A stretch of DNA of 57,004 bases from assembly GCA_021155905.1 (NCBI GenBank), contig JAJNBG010000035.1:1-57004 (forward strand), written 5' to 3'. This document shows, piece by piece, positions 43,639-51,751 of this stretch (the first letter of the stretch is position 1; each line of letters begins with the position of its first letter). Below the pieces are notes generated by a model, which was not told where the DNA came from, did no database searches, and saw nothing but the letters and a program-made list of their open reading frames with translations. The position numbers and the translations under genes are program-made. The stretch comes from Bacteroidota bacterium. GTDB lineage: Bacteria; Bacteroidota; Bacteroidia; B-17B0; Aurantibacillaceae.

Positions 43639-44892
43639 ATGTCATTTTCTACTTCCTTAGTGATTTTAAAGCATAAAGAATTCAGGTGGTTTGTGTTCGC
43701 ACGGTTTTTTTTGACCCTGGCCATTCAAATGCAGTTCAGTACCATTTATCTTCAGGTTTATTACGAATACACCAAAGAAGAGTTAATGCTTGGTCTTATT
43801 GGTCTTACAGAAGCTCTGCCGTTTATTATCACTTCTTTTTATTCAGGATATTTAGCGGACATTATCAATCGAAGAAAAATACTGTTAACTGGTTGTGTTG
43901 CTCTGTTTCTTGGTTCTTTGTTTTTATTTGGATTAAGCAGCTCATATTTCGATGCATTTAAGGATGCAGGAATAGTTGCGTTATTTATTGTCGTATTTGT
44001 TTTCGGAATCATTCGATCATTTTTAGCGGTCAGCACAACACCTTTTATGAGTCAGATTGTTCCCAGGGAATTATATACCCAATCTGCTACCTGGAACAGC
44101 ACGGCCTGGCATATTGGATCTATTTTAGGCCCGGTGATTGCCGGATTACTGTATGGTTATAACCATTCCTTTCATGCTGATTGGTGTTATGCGATTACCT
44201 GTGTCTTGTTTTTATTTGCTATTTTATTTTACGCGTTAATTCAATCAAAGCCAATGCCTGCCAAGAATAAAGATGAGTCATTTATTCAAAGCATGATGGT
44301 TGGTGTAAAATTTGTTTTTCAGAACAAACTGGTATTGAGCGCTCTGTCACTTGATCTTTTTGCGGTTTTATTTGGAGGAGCGGTAGCATTGATTCCAGCC
44401 TTTACGGACAAAATTCTGCATTTGGGACCCGAAGCTTATGGATTACTAAGAACAGCTCCAGCAATTGGAGCCGTTCTTATGGCTTTTTACCTAACCCTTA
44501 AAACTCCGGCAAAGTATGCAGGAATGAGTTTATTGTTCGGTGTTGCAGCTTTTGGATTATTTACGATATTTTTTGCGCTTTGTACAAATTACTGGTTGGC
44601 TTTTTTAATGTTATTATGCACAGGAGCTTTTGATAATATCAGTGTGGTGATTCGTCATAGTATTCTGCAATTATCTACGCCGGATGCAATGCGTGGCAGG
44701 GTTGCCGCTGTCAATAGTATTTTTATTGGAAGCAGTAACGAAATAGGAGCCTTCGAATCGGGTGTTGCAGCCCGACTATTAGGCCTGGTGCCGTCTATTA
44801 TTTTTGGTGGCGCAATGACAATTTTGGTAGTGCTTGGTGTGAATAAATTGAATCCCGCTTTGAAAAATCTTGATCTGACGAAATTAGAATGA
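43639..44892 (+). CDS. MFS transporter (EntS/MFS_3-like exporter)
   Basis: A 417-residue major facilitator with twelve hydrophobic segments and the motif A-type loop YLADIINRRKIL between helices 2 and 3 (about 72-83). The starting HKEFRWFVFARFFLTLAIQM and QSATWNSTAWHIGSILGPVI resemble the EntS/MFS_3 branch of exporters. Substrate not predictable. It overlaps the next gene by 4 nt (ATGA). Confidence 0.9.
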   Translation: MSFSTSLVILKHKEFRWFVFARFFLTLAIQMQFSTIYLQVYYEYTKEELMLGLIGLTEALPFIITSFYSGYLADIINRRKILLTGCVALFLGSLFLFGLSSSYFDAFKDAGIVALFIVVFVFGIIRSFLAVSTTPFMSQIVPRELYTQSATWNSTAWHIGSILGPVIAGLLYGYNHSFHADWCYAITCVLFLFAILFYALIQSKPMPAKNKDESFIQSMMVGVKFVFQNKLVLSALSLDLFAVLFGGAVALIPAFTDKILHLGPEAYGLLRTAPAIGAVLMAFYLTLKTPAKYAGMSLLFGVAAFGLFTIFFALCTNYWLAFLMLLCTGAFDNISVVIRHSILQLSTPDAMRGRVAAVNSIFIGSSNEIGAFESGVAARLLGLVPSIIFGGAMTILVVLGVNKLNPALKNLDLTKLE

Positions 44893-45671
44893 AGAAGGAG
44901 AGTTTGTCCGACATAAAGGCTCTGCTGGATGAAAAATATTTTCAGTTTAATAATACTGCGTTTATTGAAACAGATCCTATTTCGATTCCTCACCAGTTTT
45001 CAAAAAAAGAGGACGTAGAAATTGCAGGATTTTTAGTGGCCACCATTGCGTGGGGGCAAAGGCTTTCGATTATTAATAATGGGAATAAATTAATGCGGCT
45101 CATGAATAATGAACCCCATGATTTTATTTTAAATTTTTCTAAAAAGGATAGTCTTCGTTTTGAAAATTTTGTGCATCGCACTTTCAATGCAACGGATTGC
45201 CTTTTTTTTCTTAATTCCTTAAAAAGCATTTATTTAAAGCATGGCGGGCTGGAATGTGCCTTCAGCAAGAATTTAAAAGGAAATGATTTGGACGTTAAAG
45301 CTGCCATTACCGGGTTTAGAGAGCTGTTTTTGAGCGTACCACATGAGCACCGGTCGGAGAAACATATTTCAAATCCATCCGCTAAATCAAGTGCAAAAAG
45401 GTTATGCATGTTTTTGAGATGGATGGTTCGCCACGATAAACACGGGGTGGACTTCGGATTATGGAAAGCCATTCTCCCGAGCCAGCTTTGTCTGCCTTTG
45501 GATTTACATACCGGAAATGTGAGCCGGAAACTGGGATTATTGAAGCGAACACAAAATGACTGGCAGGCAGTTGAAGAAATTACTAATGTTTTGAGAACAT
45601 TTGACTCTAAAGACCCGATCAAATATGATTTTTCATTATTCGGATTGGGCGCTTTTGAAGGATTTAAATAA
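44889..45671 (+). CDS. TIGR02757 (DUF2400) family protein
   Basis: A 260-residue soluble protein matching the TIGR02757/DUF2400 family as I know it: DPISIPHQFSKKEDVEIAGF, ATIAWGQRLSIINN, SSAKRLCMFLRWMVRHDKHG, VDFGLWKAILPSQLCLPLDL, HTGNVSRKLGLL and YDFSLFGLGAFEG. The family is common in Bacteroidota and uncharacterised; its fold and Lys/Asp pattern hint at the HhH-GPD DNA glycosylase superfamily, which is inference. Translationally coupled to the MFS gene by a 4-nt overlap, and only 2 nt from the stop of the convergent OmpA gene. Confidence 0.88.
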   Translation: MKKESLSDIKALLDEKYFQFNNTAFIETDPISIPHQFSKKEDVEIAGFLVATIAWGQRLSIINNGNKLMRLMNNEPHDFILNFSKKDSLRFENFVHRTFNATDCLFFLNSLKSIYLKHGGLECAFSKNLKGNDLDVKAAITGFRELFLSVPHEHRSEKHISNPSAKSSAKRLCMFLRWMVRHDKHGVDFGLWKAILPSQLCLPLDLHTGNVSRKLGLLKRTQNDWQAVEEITNVLRTFDSKDPIKYDFSLFGLGAFEGFK

Positions 45672-45673
45672 GG

Positions 45674-47713
45674 TTATTTTTTCTTTTCAAAAAGAATAAA
45701 CTCAACTCTACGGTTTTCCTGGTGTTCAGCGTCTGTACACTCTACGTCATTAACACACTTGTTGAGAATAAAACTTTCTCCTTTTCCAACGACCTGTTCG
45801 ATGCGATTCGCTTTTAACCCATTGGCTTTTAGATATTCCCTGATCTTCTGAGCACGTTGTTTTGATAGCGGGATATTATAGGCTTCTGAACCACGGCTAT
45901 CCGCAAAGCCATAAATTAAAATAGAGAGTTCCGGATGTTGGTTTAAAATCTCGATATTTTTTTTCCAGATGGCAGCGGCTTCTTCACTAATATTTGATTT
46001 ATTCAACTCAAAGTGAATAGGCGTTAAGTTTAAATTCAAAGATGACGTTTTTGCTTTACTCAAATAAGGCAGAGCTAATTTATCATCATAAGGATTGGTG
46101 CCAGCCTCTTCTGTATTACTGACAACGATTTCATCAGTTGGTTTTTGATACCTTGTGTAACTGCATAATTTCACCGGTTCTATACATGTGTCGCAGGTAG
46201 CAATGATTGAAACATAAATGGAGTCTCCCAAAGCCGAGTTAGAAGCCTTTTGAGAAATATGAGAAACGTTGTCAGGCAAAATTGTTTGATTGAAGGTCCA
46301 TTGATAGGAAACAGGTTTTAATTTTTCCGGCATGGTCACTTCAAAATCCACTATACCGGTTGTCTTATCTGTTAGCTTAGAATTAATAGTAAGTAATTCA
46401 TTGACTTTTTCACGGCAGGTTTTATTGAATTTGTTAAGGTATGTGATCTGATAAATATCCATATCGCCATAGCCACCTGTTCTGTAGGATGCAAAATAAC
46501 TGCTTTCGCCGTTTTCTGCCTGAGCATAAAAAATATCATGGCCCGAGGAATTGATAGGTTGCTTTAAATTCTCTGGAGTTGACCAATTACCGTTTTGAAG
46601 CGTGCTTCTATATATATCGTATTCACCAAATCCCGGATGTCCTTTTGATGCGAAGTAAAGAGTTTGACCATCGTCTGATAAATAAGGAGCATCTTCATCA
46701 TAGGGCGTATTAATTGTTGTGCCCAGGTTTTCCGGAACACCCCATTCGCCGTTTTCGCCTTTTGTCGTTTTATAGATATCCAATCCACCATGACCTCTTT
46801 CATCTTCACTTGTAAAGTACAGTGTTTTTCCATCTTTACTAATATAAGCGTGGTTTTGGTAGTAATCCATATTCACATGCTTTGACAGTTTTTTGGCACT
46901 AATAGCAGTGGTGGCATCCGCTTTGACTTCATGAACTTTGTTGTTTTGATATAGAAATAAAGTTCGGCCGTCATTGGAAGACGATATGATCGACACATGT
47001 TTTTTCTTATGGTTGGTTTTAATCAGGTGGTCAACTAAAGTATAGGTGGATATAGATTGTGGCTTACCATTGTATAATTTACTGATGTACATATTTTCAA
47101 AATATTTTCCATCCAAGTCGCTTCTTTTTTCTTTTTCTGAATCTTTCCTTCTGGAAGTGAAAATTAATTCATCTCGATTGTTTACAACAGGCACGTATTC
47201 TGCCATTTCGGTGTTAATTTTTGGGCCGATATTAGCGACGTATATATTCCGGTCATAAACTGAATCTTTATATTTGTAAGCAAAATCACAATCCTCCATG
47301 CGTTTCTTGAGGTCGTTCGCTGTAATCAGATCCTGATTCTTATCTCCGGTTATTCTGACATTAAGTTTGGAATAAAGATCGCGGGCTTTTTGATAGTCGC
47401 CCTTGTGTTGATAGCATTTAGCCAGGGAAAATACAAGATCGGGAAAAGTGTCCTGCAGGTTTTTGGCATAAGCTCTTTCCAAGTAGGGAAGTGCTTCTTC
47501 ATATTTGCTCATAAATTCAGACATTACAAAACCTACTCCTAAATTGGCTTCATAATTAGAATTGTCCAGTTTATATGCTTTTAAATATAAGTCTTTAGCC
47601 AGATCCATTTTATTACTTGCAACAGCCTTATCGGCCTTTCTCAAATAGGAATTGATCTGCGCGTAAGAGAAAGATGCAGATAAAACAAGTATATAGGTGA
47701 TGATATTTTTCAT
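45674..47713 (-). CDS. OmpA-family protein with TPR and WD40-like (PD40) repeats
   Basis: 679 residues. Signal peptide ending FSYAQ (cleavage at 19), TPR repeats to about residue 130, then at least four PD40-type blades, each with a D-G-x-T-L-Y-F pattern (ISKDGKTLYFTSEDERGHGG, LSDDGQTLYFASKGHPGFGE, YFASYRTGGYGDMDIY). A short Cys-containing beta domain (about 430-510) precedes the OmpA C-terminal domain: IHFELNKSNISEEAAAI, the peptidoglycan contact ADSRGSEAYNIPLSKQRAQK, and NRRVEFILF at the end. The order TPR-PD40-OmpA matches PorE of the type IX secretion system and related Bacteroidota proteins that tie the outer membrane to peptidoglycan. A direct T9SS role is plausible, not shown. Confidence 0.9.
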   Translation of the reverse strand: MKNIITYILVLSASFSYAQINSYLRKADKAVASNKMDLAKDLYLKAYKLDNSNYEANLGVGFVMSEFMSKYEEALPYLERAYAKNLQDTFPDLVFSLAKCYQHKGDYQKARDLYSKLNVRITGDKNQDLITANDLKKRMEDCDFAYKYKDSVYDRNIYVANIGPKINTEMAEYVPVVNNRDELIFTSRRKDSEKEKRSDLDGKYFENMYISKLYNGKPQSISTYTLVDHLIKTNHKKKHVSIISSSNDGRTLFLYQNNKVHEVKADATTAISAKKLSKHVNMDYYQNHAYISKDGKTLYFTSEDERGHGGLDIYKTTKGENGEWGVPENLGTTINTPYDEDAPYLSDDGQTLYFASKGHPGFGEYDIYRSTLQNGNWSTPENLKQPINSSGHDIFYAQAENGESSYFASYRTGGYGDMDIYQITYLNKFNKTCREKVNELLTINSKLTDKTTGIVDFEVTMPEKLKPVSYQWTFNQTILPDNVSHISQKASNSALGDSIYVSIIATCDTCIEPVKLCSYTRYQKPTDEIVVSNTEEAGTNPYDDKLALPYLSKAKTSSLNLNLTPIHFELNKSNISEEAAAIWKKNIEILNQHPELSILIYGFADSRGSEAYNIPLSKQRAQKIREYLKANGLKANRIEQVVGKGESFILNKCVNDVECTDAEHQENRRVEFILFEKKK

Positions 47714-47810
47714 AAGGAATAATTCTAAAGACGGTAACGTTCTGTTATGGGATTAAATTTAATAAACTATTTAAAAAAAGCTATTATATATATCCCAAAC
47801 AAAAATGGGT

Positions 47811-49070
47811 TTAGTGCCCCATTAATGGCTTACTATCGAGAGACTTAGAATCCAGGGCATCTCTCAAGCCATTTCCAACCAACATAAAAGCTAAAACTAA
47901 CACCATAATAGCCAGGCCAGGCACAAATGCGAGATACGCGGCATCTACTAATACATAGCCCCTGTGAGCATTAATCATTTCTCCCCAGGAAGGTGTTGGC
48001 GGTTGGGCTCCTATTCCTAAAAAGCTCAAACCGGCTTCGGTCAGAATAGCAGCGGCAAAATTAGATGCCGCAATTACGATTACCGGACCCATCACATTAG
48101 GTAAAATGTGACGTAAAATAATCCGCATATTTTTGAAGCCTAACGCTCTGCCTGCTTCCACAAATTCTTTTTCTCGTATGCTTAAAATTTGCCCGCGAAT
48201 CAAGCGTGCCACATCTACCCACATCGTTAAACCAACCGCAATAAATACCTGTAAAATGCCTTTTCCTAGAACCAGCGTAATGGCAATTACTAACAATAAT
48301 GTAGGGATGGACCACACAACGTTGATTAGCCACATAATGGCGTCATCCATCCATCCACGGAAATAACCGGCAAGAGCCCCTAAAAGTATTCCAATAACAA
48401 TGGAAATGATGACTGAAATAAATCCAACAGAAAGAGAAATGCGTGTTCCGATCATTAAACGACTTAAGAGGTCTCTTCCGGCTAAGTCAGTTCCGAGAAG
48501 ATAATGCCTACGCTGGATATGTTCTTCAGCGACAATTTTTTGTAAATCGCTTACATTTATTTTTAGTTTTTCTCCGGTACTTAATTGATAAAATTCAATC
48601 TGATTTGTGGCACTATCATTAATGATAGGGTAATTATTATTGATGTCATAAACCACATCCGCTAAATTGTATGGAACCTTGTTGCCGTTGTTTGGTTCAT
48701 TTCCGGTATATTCTTCAACGATAATATCAAATCCTTTGAATGAATATGAGTAGGCAGGTATATTTGTAAAGTCGCTGATTTCACCGAAAACCATTTTATA
48801 AAACCAGCCATCCTTATGAGAGAGCTCATTTTTTTTAGTCAAAAGCAATTGTGCGTGAAAACCGGGTTTTTTAATATGTAATTCAGGTTTTTGATCATTC
48901 GCATAAGGAGATGAATCCGGTGTAATTAAAAAACCCAAAATAGAAATCGAGGTAGCCAGAATAATCAGAAGTAAACCAAACATCGCTAATTTGTTACGTT
49001 TAAAACGTCGCCAAGTTTGAACAGAAAGTGATTCTGATGTAAAGTTCGTATGTTTTTTTTTAAATAACAA
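47811..49070 (-). CDS. ABC transporter permease, OppC/DppC type
   Basis: A 419-residue peptide/nickel-type ABC permease. The N-terminal OppC segment has one helix (AMFGLLLIILATSISILGFL). A long periplasmic insert follows (about 55-185), then LGTDLAGRDLLSRLMIGTRI and the permease core. The EAA loop EAGRALGFKNMRIILRHILP and the closing LSFLGIGAQPPTPSWGEMIN, GNGLRDALD are intact. The partner OppB, the ATPases and the binding protein are absent from the window. The start is a TTG at 49070, directly after the stop of the upstream gene; no ATG lies before the first helix. It is the last gene of a three-gene operon with a glycosyltransferase and a flippase-like protein. Confidence 0.9.
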   Translation of the reverse strand: MLFKKKHTNFTSESLSVQTWRRFKRNKLAMFGLLLIILATSISILGFLITPDSSPYANDQKPELHIKKPGFHAQLLLTKKNELSHKDGWFYKMVFGEISDFTNIPAYSYSFKGFDIIVEEYTGNEPNNGNKVPYNLADVVYDINNNYPIINDSATNQIEFYQLSTGEKLKINVSDLQKIVAEEHIQRRHYLLGTDLAGRDLLSRLMIGTRISLSVGFISVIISIVIGILLGALAGYFRGWMDDAIMWLINVVWSIPTLLLVIAITLVLGKGILQVFIAVGLTMWVDVARLIRGQILSIREKEFVEAGRALGFKNMRIILRHILPNVMGPVIVIAASNFAAAILTEAGLSFLGIGAQPPTPSWGEMINAHRGYVLVDAAYLAFVPGLAIMVLVLAFMLVGNGLRDALDSKSLDSKPLMGH

Positions 49071-50201
49071 TTAGTTTGTTTTTTTTCCTTTCCAGTAAGG
49101 TTTATAAAATAAGGAGCTTATTCCAACAATCAGCGCGTAAATCCAATAGACACACTCAAAAGGTATTAGCCACCAAATATATTTAACCCGGCCCAGAAAA
49201 TCTGAAGCTAAAAATAGCAACAAAAAATCAAAAACAAACTTCGAAAGTGCAAAAATCGATAAATAGGGTATAATGGCTGACTTTTTAAGGATTGCGACAA
49301 ACAAAGCTAAAAACAAAAGGTTTGCAGCCATGACGATAAAGCCGGCAAAAAAATTTAAGTGATTGGAATTGTATTTCGCTTTATAGGCCCACCTCAATCG
49401 TTGTTGAAAAAAATCATTTAACGATTTTAATGGCGAAGTTTTAACGATCAGTTCTCTCTGTAAACTGTAGTGGATAGATTTTGAATTTATTTTCTTTATT
49501 TCTTCCAGAAACAATACATCCTCTCCCGAAGAAATATGCATATGGGACTGATATCCTTTTACCTGATTATAGGCGTTTTTTTTAAAAGCTAAGTTAGCAC
49601 CATTGCATAGAAATGGTTTTTGAATTCCACAATACCCGGCTGTTACACCAGTTAAAGCAATATTTTCTACTATTTGAAAAGTTTCCAACAGGCCGGTCCT
49701 GTTTTCGAAATCAACGGGCATCACTAACAAATCAGGCGAATGCGTTCTGAAATAATTGGAAATGGTTAATAGCCAATTCGGATGGCGATATATAATATCT
49801 GCATCGGTTGTGACAATGACATCCCCCTGAGCTTTTTGAATGGCTATAGTCAGGTTATATTTCTTGCCCAAGTGTATACTTTGTTTAATGAACTTATAGG
49901 AAATTCCGGAATTATGAAGTTTTTCCTCTGCGAGCTGATAGGTTTGGTCCTCAGAGTTGTCATCTACCAGTATAATTTCAAAAGAATCTCTCGAAAAATT
50001 TTGTTTTTCGATCTGATGGATACACTCTGCAATATGAGAGGCTTCATTACGAGCCGAGAGGACAATGGAAATATATACAGGGTCGCCGGGTATTTTCGCT
50101 TTTAATGGTCGGTTTAAGCGGTTAAACCCGATAATGGCTGATGTGATAAGGACACCATAAGCAATACTTATAAAAGCGAATATATATAATTCAATTAGCA
50201 C
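49071..50201 (-). CDS. GT2 glycosyltransferase with membrane helices
   Basis: A 376-residue processive-type GT2. An N-terminal helix (about 5-26) precedes the GT-A domain: YISIVLSARNEASHIAECIH, ILVDDNSEDQT, DXD motif VTTDADIIY (about 123-131), NGANLAFKK, SSGEDVLFLEE (catalytic Asp) and QRLRWAYKAKYN. Two or three helices follow at the C-terminus. It should make or extend a polysaccharide or lipid-linked glycan at the inner membrane. The start is a GTG at 50201, which overlaps the upstream gene by 11 nt. Confidence 0.88.
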   Translation of the reverse strand: MLIELYIFAFISIAYGVLITSAIIGFNRLNRPLKAKIPGDPVYISIVLSARNEASHIAECIHQIEKQNFSRDSFEIILVDDNSEDQTYQLAEEKLHNSGISYKFIKQSIHLGKKYNLTIAIQKAQGDVIVTTDADIIYRHPNWLLTISNYFRTHSPDLLVMPVDFENRTGLLETFQIVENIALTGVTAGYCGIQKPFLCNGANLAFKKNAYNQVKGYQSHMHISSGEDVLFLEEIKKINSKSIHYSLQRELIVKTSPLKSLNDFFQQRLRWAYKAKYNSNHLNFFAGFIVMAANLLFLALFVAILKKSAIIPYLSIFALSKFVFDFLLLFLASDFLGRVKYIWWLIPFECVYWIYALIVGISSLFYKPYWKGKKTN

Positions 50202-51150
50202 GGGCCGATCTGAAATCTATTTTTTCTCTTAAAATAATGATATAACCTATGAGGCTCGGAACAACAACGTTAATTATCCAGACAAAAGTAGAGCACAGCA
50301 CTATGATAACAGTGTCATCACCACCATTAAAAACAAATAAGGCAATGGCAGCTCGGATAGCCGGTTCAATAAAGCTAACCATGGGGATTAAACTTGTTAG
50401 CATAAAATAGGCGGAAATGCTAAGCATGGTTTCAAGCATGTTGTTCTGAGGCGACAAGGCATTGAAAAGAATAAAGAATTGTGATGTAAACACAAGATAG
50501 CGGATCGCTGACAGTGTTATTAATTGAATAATCAAAGACCCGGAGAATTGAATTTTCGCGGTATCCTTGACTCTAAACCACTTTATAAGTTTTAATTTAC
50601 TTTGTATTAATGATACATTTAAAATAGCCCAGCAAAAAAATACGATCAGACAAACCCCACCGGCGATAACATAATAGATAAAATTTGATGAACTGTCTGT
50701 TTTATTTAATTTCATGGAAACTGCTATCAGGCCCACGGTCACAGTAATCAACATTTGAAACATACCATTTATAAAATGTAGTACCGTAACGTCAGGCCGG
50801 TTTTCCGGTTTAAAAAAATAGATTTTAGCCAAAAACTCCATTGCCCTTCCCGGCGCAAGGTTTCCTACACAAATTCCGGAAAAAACAGATTTTAATGCCG
50901 TCTTATAGGAAACCGATTGGATTTGTGAAGTAATCCGCTTCCATTTGTAACTCTCTATTCCCCAATTAACAGGCATTAAAAGAAGGGTAACAGCTATAAC
51001 TAAATACATACCCGGTTCACTAAACAAGTGAAGGAACTGATCTTTTAAATGTGGGATCTGAACAAGGCGGTTATAGATAATCCAAAAACTTAAAATACCT
51101 ATCAGTATTTTTAGCCCGGAAATCAATATTTTTTTTCGTTTTTTTCCCAC
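50191..51150 (-). CDS. Flippase-like membrane protein (UPF0104/AglD-like)
   Basis: A 319-residue membrane protein with about eight helices, of the lysylphosphatidylglycerol-synthase transmembrane (MprF N-terminal, UPF0104) superfamily. The characteristic inner segment is SGICVGNLAPGRAMEFLAKI (about 93-112), with SLIPMVSFIEPAIRAAIALF near the C-terminus as the second family region. Members are proposed to flip lipids or to support membrane glycosyltransfer, as with archaeal AglD. First gene of the operon with the GT2 and OppC genes, overlapping the GT2 by 11 nt. Confidence 0.85.
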   Translation of the reverse strand: MGKKRKKILISGLKILIGILSFWIIYNRLVQIPHLKDQFLHLFSEPGMYLVIAVTLLLMPVNWGIESYKWKRITSQIQSVSYKTALKSVFSGICVGNLAPGRAMEFLAKIYFFKPENRPDVTVLHFINGMFQMLITVTVGLIAVSMKLNKTDSSSNFIYYVIAGGVCLIVFFCWAILNVSLIQSKLKLIKWFRVKDTAKIQFSGSLIIQLITLSAIRYLVFTSQFFILFNALSPQNNMLETMLSISAYFMLTSLIPMVSFIEPAIRAAIALFVFNGGDDTVIIVLCSTFVWIINVVVPSLIGYIIILREKIDFRSARAN

Positions 51151-51292
51151 AAAAGAATTGGGCCTAATTTATTAAAAATTCCCGTTTTTCATAGTAAATC
51201 ATCTAAAATTTTTTTCATGTTTAGTTGATTTAATAAGACTAATTTGTCTTCATTTTTTTTTGTTAAAATGTTAATTATTCTCTTTTGATGGG

Positions 51293-51308
51293 TGAAACTA
51301 GCGTTTCA
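51293..51308. promoter_or_regulatory. Inverted repeat TGAAAC-TAGC-GTTTCA
   Basis: A 6-bp inverted repeat around a 4-nt centre in the 241-nt region between the divergent flippase-like and adhesin units. It could be an operator for either side. The rest of the spacer is very A+T-rich, with a TAACTTTA at 51345-51352 as a possible -7 element of the adhesin operon; nothing else is seen. Confidence 0.4.
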
Positions 51309-51391
51309 TCGAGTGAATAGTTTTATTTTTCCTAGTCTGTTGTCTAACTTTATGCACTTACAATTTTGAGTAACCGTTAATTAATTAAAAT

Positions 51392-51736
51392 ATGACTACA
51401 ATGAAACTCAGTAAATCAGCTATTATCCTTTTTATCTCATTATTAATTTCAAGTTTAAATGTTTCTTCTCAAAGTAACAATACTAAAGTCGAAAAGCAAG
51501 GGATTTCACCTGTCACAATTGAGGAAAAATTACATGCCCTTCAGGGTACTATTCAAATTCAGGTCAGGAGCATGAGGTATAAGCCAAGTATACCATATAA
51601 TATAGATGAGATAGTTGAGAAAAACAGGAAAAATAATGATGTTGTTTATATTGAATTGGGAACAGATGTCAGACTGAAGATTTTTCCAAAATCGCACGTG
51701 GCAGATAAAAAAATGGAATTAATCTCAACATTTTAA
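51392..51736 (+). CDS. Small exported protein upstream of the giant adhesin
   Basis: 114 residues with a signal peptide (IILFISLLISSLNVSSQ, cleavage near residue 27). The remainder is short, basic and without recognisable motifs (VRSMRYKPSIPYNIDEIVEK, VVYIELGTDVRLKIFPKSHV). ATG codons at 51392 and 51401 both work. Only 15 nt separate it from the adhesin gene, so it is probably co-expressed. The role is unknown; an accessory for secretion or anchoring of the adhesin is a guess from position only. Confidence 0.65.
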   Translation: MTTMKLSKSAIILFISLLISSLNVSSQSNNTKVEKQGISPVTIEEKLHALQGTIQIQVRSMRYKPSIPYNIDEIVEKNRKNNDVVYIELGTDVRLKIFPKSHVADKKMELISTF

Positions 51737-51751
51737 TAATTAATAAAAATT

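Noticed and set aside
34359..51150. A mobile island for the glycosyltransferase locus
   Set aside because: No integrase, transposase, terminal repeats or tRNA-flanked direct repeats were seen, and base composition is similar to the neighbours, although glycan loci are often exchanged.
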